Part shown: piece after piece, positions 58,387 to 64,000 of the stretch
Layout: the number at the start of each line of letters is the position of its first letter
Position numbering within the stretch: position 1 is the stretch's first letter
DNA from: DASQFQ01 sp963722815
GTDB taxonomy: Bacteria; Actinomycetota; Thermoleophilia; Solirubrobacterales; Solirubrobacteraceae
Assembly (NCBI GenBank): GCA_963722815.1
Contig: CAVROM010000002.1
Span: 124,001-188,000, forward strand
DNA: 64,000 nucleotides
Direction of reading: 5' to 3'
Made by a program: the position numbers and the translations under genes
Notes under the pieces: model-generated
Databases searched by the model: none
What the model was told of the DNA's origin: nothing
Seen by the model: only the letters and a program-made list of their open reading frames with translations

Positions 58387-59037
58387 ATGCAGACTGATGT
58401 TGGCGGCACGGCCGCCACCCGCAGGGAGCCCACCGCAGGACGCGCGGCAGAGGCGCGGGCGCCCGGCACCTGGACCGTCGCGGATCCCGGCCCGCTTGGG
58501 CTCGCGGCGTTCGCGCTCACCACGTTCGTGCTGAGCATGTTCAACTCGGGCCTGGTCGCGGACAAGGGCGAGCCGATCGTGTTCGGCCTCGCGTTCGCCT
58601 ACGGCGGGCTCGCGCAGCTGCTCGCGGGCATGTGGGAGTTCCGCACCGGCAATACGTTCGGGGCCACCGCGTTCACCTCTTACGGTGCGTTCTGGCTCTC
58701 GTTCTTCGTTTTCGTGACGTTCTTCGCGGACAAGATCCCGGCCGCCGATACCGGCCACGCGGTCGGGCTGTACCTGATCGCCTGGGGCATCTTCACGGCG
58801 TACATGTTCATCGCCTCGCTGCGCACGACGGCCGCCATCGCGACCGTGTTCCTGCTCCTGACGCTCACGTTCGTGGTGCTCGGCATCGGTGACGCGGGCG
58901 GCAACGAGAACATCACCAAGCTGGGTGGCTACATCGGCCTCGCCACTGCGGCGGCGGCGTGGTATGCCTCCTTCGCCGTGGTGACCAACTCGACGTTCGG
59001 GAGGACACTGCTCCCCGTCAAGCCGCTCACGCGCTGA
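58387..59037 (+). CDS. AceTr-family acetate uptake transporter
   Basis: 216 residues, six helices, GPR1/FUN34/YaaH (SatP) family of acetate/succinate channels. The family signature N-P-G-P-L-G appears as DPGPLGLAAFALTTFVLSMF; other helices are IVFGLAFAYGGLAQLLAGMW, TSYGAFWLSFFVFVTFF, VGLYLIAWGIFTAYMFIASL and IATVFLLLTLTFVVLGIGDA. A ~28-residue disordered N-terminus precedes TM1. ATG 58387 chosen for its strong SD. It lies upstream of acs, so uptake and activation of acetate are encoded together. Confidence 0.93.
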   Translation: MQTDVGGTAATRREPTAGRAAEARAPGTWTVADPGPLGLAAFALTTFVLSMFNSGLVADKGEPIVFGLAFAYGGLAQLLAGMWEFRTGNTFGATAFTSYGAFWLSFFVFVTFFADKIPAADTGHAVGLYLIAWGIFTAYMFIASLRTTAAIATVFLLLTLTFVVLGIGDAGGNENITKLGGYIGLATAAAAWYASFAVVTNSTFGRTLLPVKPLTR

Positions 59038-59058
59038 CGACTCGTCCAAGGGAGGATC

Positions 59059-61045
<1,987 letters not shown>

Positions 61046-61046
<1 letters not shown>

Positions 61047-61345
61047 TGCCCAAGCGCGACCGTGATCTGTTCCACAGCCTGCGCGCCAACGGCGTGCGCA
61101 AGAAGACCGCGAGCACCCTCGCCGACGCGTTCAGCCGTGTCGACAAGAGCCCGCCCGGCAAGGCCGGTCGCAAGGCCGTGTCGAACCTGAAGGCGGTCGT
61201 GTCGGAGCTCGAGGATCGCGCCAAGGGCGGTCCCGCCAAGCGCCAGGCGGCGGCGAAGAAGGCGGCCGCCACGCGCAAGCGCAAAGCCAAGCAGCGCAGC
61301 GAGGCGGCGAAGAAGGCCGCGCGCACCCGCGCGCGGTCCAAGTAG
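61046..61345 (+). CDS. Histone H1-like basic protein
   Basis: 99 residues. The N-terminal ~55 form a small helical domain (DLFHSLRANGVRKKTASTLA, ADAFSRVDKSPPGKAGRKAV) and the C-terminal ~45 are Lys/Ala/Arg-rich (KRQAAAKKAAATRKRKAKQR, SEAAKKAARTRARSK), like eukaryotic H1 tails and bacterial HU/Hc1-type extensions. It probably binds DNA or RNA by charge. Its ATG overlaps the acs stop (TGATG), so it is translated with Acs. The N-terminal sequence could also fit a small conserved unknown family found next to acyl-CoA synthetases. Not named. Confidence 0.6.
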
Positions 61346-61379
61346 GCCTCCGGCGGTCGGCGTGCGGTAGGAATACGGC

Positions 61380-62954
61380 ATGTCGACCGCCAGCAGCTAC
61401 GAAGAGGCCGTCGCCGCCCACGAGTGGCGGGTGCCGGAGAAGTACAACATCGCCGTCGACGTCTGCGACAAGCACGACGCCGGCAAGCTGGCGATGCTCC
61501 ACGAGGATCCCGACGGCAACGTCCGCGAGGTGAAGTGGGGCGAGCTCCAGGAGCTCTCCAACCGCTTCGCCAACGTGCTGCGCGCGCACGGTGTCGAGCG
61601 CGGCGACCGCGTCGCGATGCTGCTGCCGCCGACGCCGGAGACGGCCGCCGCGTTCTTCGGCACCTACAAGTCGGGCGCGATCCTGCTCTCGATGTCGGTG
61701 CTCTATGGCGACGACGGCATCAAGCACCGCGTGAGCGATTCGCGGGCCAAGGTGCTCGTCACCAACGAGGCGAACAAGGACCGCGTCGACCCGTCGCTGG
61801 TCGAGCACGTGCTGATCCTCGACGACGAGCTGCTGCAGAGCGGCGACGCCGCGTTCGACGTGGTCGACACCGCGGCCGACGACCCCGCGCAGCTCTACTA
61901 CTCCTCCGGCACCACCGGGCTGGCCAAGGGCATCATCCACGCGCACCGCTACCTGCTCGCGCACGAGGAGTTCCTCTACTGCCACGACGTGCAGGACGGC
62001 GAGCGCTTCCACGGCATGGGCGAGTGGGCGTGGGCAGCCGGCATCGCGCCGCTCCTCGGGCCGTGGCGCTACGGCGCGGTCCAGCTCGTGCTGCAGCGCA
62101 AGGGCGGCTTCGACCCGCACAAGCAGCTCGACTTCCTGTCTCGGCACGAGGCGACCAACGTCTTCACGACACCGACCGCGATGCGCTCGATGATGGGCAT
62201 CGAGAAGGCGGGCGACAAGTACCCGCAGAAGTTCCGCATCGTCTGCTCGGCCGGCGAGCCGCTGAACCCCGAGGCGATCCGCTGGTTCCGCGAGCAGTAC
62301 GGCGTGACCGTGCTCGACTACTACGGGCTCACGGAGTCCTATCCGCTCGTCGCGAACTACCCGTTCATGGACGTCCGCGAGGGCTCGATGGGCAAGCCGA
62401 TGCCGGGCTGGGACGTGCAGATCCTCGACGAGGACGAGAAACCACTGCCGAAGGGCGAGCGCGGCGAGATCTGCCTGCGCGCGCGCTCGAACCCGCACTA
62501 TCCGCTCGGCTACTGGAACAACGACGAGGACTCGGAGGAGACGTTCGGCGGCGACTGGTTCCACACCAAGGACGCCGCCTCGCTCGACGAGGACGGCTAC
62601 GTCTGGTACGAGGGCCGCGCCGACGACGTGATCATCGCCGCCGGCTACCGGATCGGCCCGTTCGAGGTCGAGTCGGCGCTGCTCGAGCACGCGTGCGTGG
62701 CCGAGGCGGCGGCAGTCGCGTCGCCCGACGAGCGGCGCGGCAACGTCGTCAAGGCGTTCATCGTGCTGGCCGAGGGCAAGGAGGGCTCGGACGAGCTCGC
62801 GGACGAGATCAAGGCCTTCGTCCGCCAGCGGCTGTCGGCGTACGCCTACCCGCGCAAGATCGAGTTCGTCGACGAGCTGCCGAAGACGCTGACCGGCAAG
62901 ATCCGCCGGATCGAGCTGCGCCAGGCCGAGCTGGACGCCGCGAAGCAGGGCTGA
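61380..62954 (+). CDS. AMP-forming acyl-CoA synthetase (medium-chain type)
   Basis: 524 residues, intact. Motifs: YYSSGTTGLAKGIIHAHRYL (P-loop), MGEWAWAAGIAPLLGPWRYG, TPTAMRSMMGIEKAGDKYPQ, VLDYYGLTESYPLVANYPFM, WFHTKDAASLDEDGYVWYEG and the C-terminal LPKTLTGKIRRIELRQAELD with the catalytic Lys. The overall style, including RADDVIIAAGYRIGPFEVES, matches medium-chain or benzoate-like acyl-CoA synthetases (ACSM type). The acid is unknown. It lies 34 bases after the H1-like gene and likely belongs to the same acid-activation operon. Confidence 0.92.
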   Translation: MSTASSYEEAVAAHEWRVPEKYNIAVDVCDKHDAGKLAMLHEDPDGNVREVKWGELQELSNRFANVLRAHGVERGDRVAMLLPPTPETAAAFFGTYKSGAILLSMSVLYGDDGIKHRVSDSRAKVLVTNEANKDRVDPSLVEHVLILDDELLQSGDAAFDVVDTAADDPAQLYYSSGTTGLAKGIIHAHRYLLAHEEFLYCHDVQDGERFHGMGEWAWAAGIAPLLGPWRYGAVQLVLQRKGGFDPHKQLDFLSRHEATNVFTTPTAMRSMMGIEKAGDKYPQKFRIVCSAGEPLNPEAIRWFREQYGVTVLDYYGLTESYPLVANYPFMDVREGSMGKPMPGWDVQILDEDEKPLPKGERGEICLRARSNPHYPLGYWNNDEDSEETFGGDWFHTKDAASLDEDGYVWYEGRADDVIIAAGYRIGPFEVESALLEHACVAEAAAVASPDERRGNVVKAFIVLAEGKEGSDELADEIKAFVRQRLSAYAYPRKIEFVDELPKTLTGKIRRIELRQAELDAAKQG

Positions 62955-62958
62955 GCGG

Positions 62959-63747
62959 GTGCTCGCCCTCGCGCTCGCCGTAGCCGCGGCGGCGATCGCG
63001 CCGCCGCCGGTCAACGCGCGCTTCGACTACCAGATCGGCGAGCCGTACACGCCGCCGCGCGGCGTGCGCGTGGTGTCGCGCGACTGGTTCGACGCGAAGC
63101 CCCCGCGGCGCGGCTACGCCATCTGTTACGTCAACGCGTTCCAGACCCAGGACGACTCGCCGGACGTCGTGCGGCCCGACGAGCGCTCGGCGTGGCCGCC
63201 CGATCTCGTGCTGAGCTCGCTCGGCGACGACCCGAACTGGGGCGGCGAGTACCTCGTCGACATTTCGACCGCGGCCAAGCGCCGCCGGGCCGCCGACTGG
63301 CTGCAGCCGATGATCGAGACCTGCAAGCGCAAGGGCTACGACGCGGTCGAGTACGACAACCTCGACTCGTGGACGCGCTTCGACGGCACGCCGCGCGAGG
63401 GCGACGTGCCGTTCGGCAAGCCCTCGGCGCTGGCGTTCGCCGCGCTGATCACGCGCCGCGCGCACGCGCTCGGGCTGGCGGTCGGGCAGAAGAACACGGC
63501 GGAGCTGACGCGCAGGCAGGCGCGGCGGCGCGTCGGCTTCGACTTCGCGATCGCCGAGGAGTGCGGGCGCTACCGCGAGTGCAACGCGTACCGCCGCGTC
63601 TACGGCAACCACGTGATCGCGATCGAGTACCGGCGCCGCGACTTCCGTTACACCTGCCGCAGGGTCGGCGACCGCATCTCGGTCGTCCTGCGCGACGTGA
63701 ACGTCACCGCGCCCGGCTCGCGCACGTATCGCTACGACGCGTGCTGA
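62959..63747 (+). CDS. GH114-like secreted protein (endo-alpha-1,4-polygalactosaminidase related)
   Basis: 262 residues. A short hydrophobic start (LALALAVAAAAIAPPPVNAR) suggests export. The TIM-barrel pieces are RFDYQIGEPYTPPRGVRVVS, RDWFDAKPPRRGYAICYVNA, WGGEYLVDISTAAKRRRAAD, KRKGYDAVEYDNLDSWTRFD (acidic active-site candidates) and VGQKNTAELTRRQARRRVGF, FAIAEECGRY. This is the GH114/DUF297 pattern of TM1410-like proteins, which cleave galactosaminogalactan. Activity is unproven. GTG start, 4 bases after the synthetase stop. Confidence 0.82.
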   Translation: MLALALAVAAAAIAPPPVNARFDYQIGEPYTPPRGVRVVSRDWFDAKPPRRGYAICYVNAFQTQDDSPDVVRPDERSAWPPDLVLSSLGDDPNWGGEYLVDISTAAKRRRAADWLQPMIETCKRKGYDAVEYDNLDSWTRFDGTPREGDVPFGKPSALAFAALITRRAHALGLAVGQKNTAELTRRQARRRVGFDFAIAEECGRYRECNAYRRVYGNHVIAIEYRRRDFRYTCRRVGDRISVVLRDVNVTAPGSRTYRYDAC

Positions 63748-63817
63748 TGTCGATTCCGGCTCCGGTCGTTCGTCGTCCCGGGTGAAAGGCAAATTCCACC
63801 CGACCAAGGAGGACCCC

Positions 63818-64000
63818 ATGGGCAAGATCACCGTCGCAGAGTTCGTGTCGCTGGACGGCGTGATGGAGGACCCGGGCGGCGCCGAGGGCTACCAGCACGG
63901 CGGCTGGACCTTCAAGTACCCCGACGACGAGGGCATGAAGTTCAAGTTCGAGGAGCTGATGGAGCACGACGCGCAGCTGCTCGGGCGCGTGACCTACGAC
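63818..64000 (+). CDS. Dihydrofolate reductase-family protein (RibD C-terminal type), N-terminal part
   Basis: First 61 residues: GKITVAEFVSLDGVMEDPGG, YQHGGWTFKYPDDEGMKFKF and MEHDAQLLGRVTYD, the usual opening of bacterial DHFR-like/RibD C-terminal-domain proteins (NADPH-dependent reductases, often pterin or riboflavin related). AAGGAGG lies 5 bases before the ATG, a strong ribosome site. The gene runs off the right edge. Substrate unknown. Confidence 0.82.
   Translation, partial: MGKITVAEFVSLDGVMEDPGGAEGYQHGGWTFKYPDDEGMKFKFEELMEHDAQLLGRVTYD

Overview
The window is a very GC-rich, gene-dense chromosome segment. Most neighbouring genes overlap by 1-14 bases, and no gap without a gene exceeds about 240 bases. 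GC content, codon use and gene content (GPR1/FUN34/YaaH acetate transporter beside acetyl-CoA synthetase, Tat-like ferritin-domain protein, iron-containing redox enzyme, secreted M36 peptidase, delta-60 repeat protein) point to a high-GC actinobacterium, most likely a Thermoleophilia/Solirubrobacterales soil lineage. This placement is inference. There is no prophage, transposase gene, CRISPR array, rRNA or tRNA.

Layout. 0-7 kb: rpiA end, a glycosyltransferase, msrA, a Ppx/channel-like pair and a secreted GH15 enzyme. 7-19 kb: M36 metallopeptidase, glyoxalase, MBL hydrolase, UbiB-like kinase, methyltransferase, pyruvate kinase, delta-60 repeat protein and a second glycosyltransferase. 19-26.5 kb: a coupled minus-strand operon (SnoaL-MBL fusion, cyclase, M29 aminopeptidase), then an MBL hydrolase running into metF, a YgjP-type peptidase and a MOSC protein. 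26.5-35.6 kb: two cyclic-di-GMP type proteins, GNAT, citrate synthase, dcd, small membrane proteins, ferritin-like protein and a PfkB kinase. 35.6-45.7 kb: quinone oxidoreductase, diiron-type redox enzyme, CDGSH protein, DEAD-box helicase, a PPIase-ALDH-EamA operon, a HAD/phosphotransferase pair and a secreted glycosidase. 45.7-49.7 kb: SixA, M20 peptidase, Fpg/Nei glycosylase and an ABC exporter, all broken by many small indels. 49.7-58.3 kb: Bcp, VOC, cupin, a MarR/PNPOx divergon with clear operators, Crp-like regulator, STAS, SDR, flippase-like protein, secreted protein and CBS protein. 58.3-64 kb: acetate uptake and activation (AceTr, Acs, a histone-H1-like protein, a second acyl-CoA synthetase), a GH114-like protein and a DHFR-family start.

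Three non-coding patterns recur. (1) Many operon-leading genes have a TANNNT -10 box 6-9 bases before the start codon, predicting leaderless mRNAs. Four divergent pairs share one symmetric ANNNTANNNT box in a 24-29 bp gap. (2) A ~36 bp palindromic repeat occurs three times; two copies are read in frame as the same peptide inside unrelated proteins, like Rickettsia palindromic elements. (3) A 140-190 bp element with conserved inverted ends and a variable hairpin core occurs three times, each time exactly between convergent genes.

Many conserved genes (pyk, delta-60, GT, M29, cyclase, MBL, metF, sixA, M20, fpg-like, ABC genes, acs) need 1-6 small indel corrections, while 24.6-45.7 kb needs none. 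This looks like uncorrected sequencing error, not gene decay.
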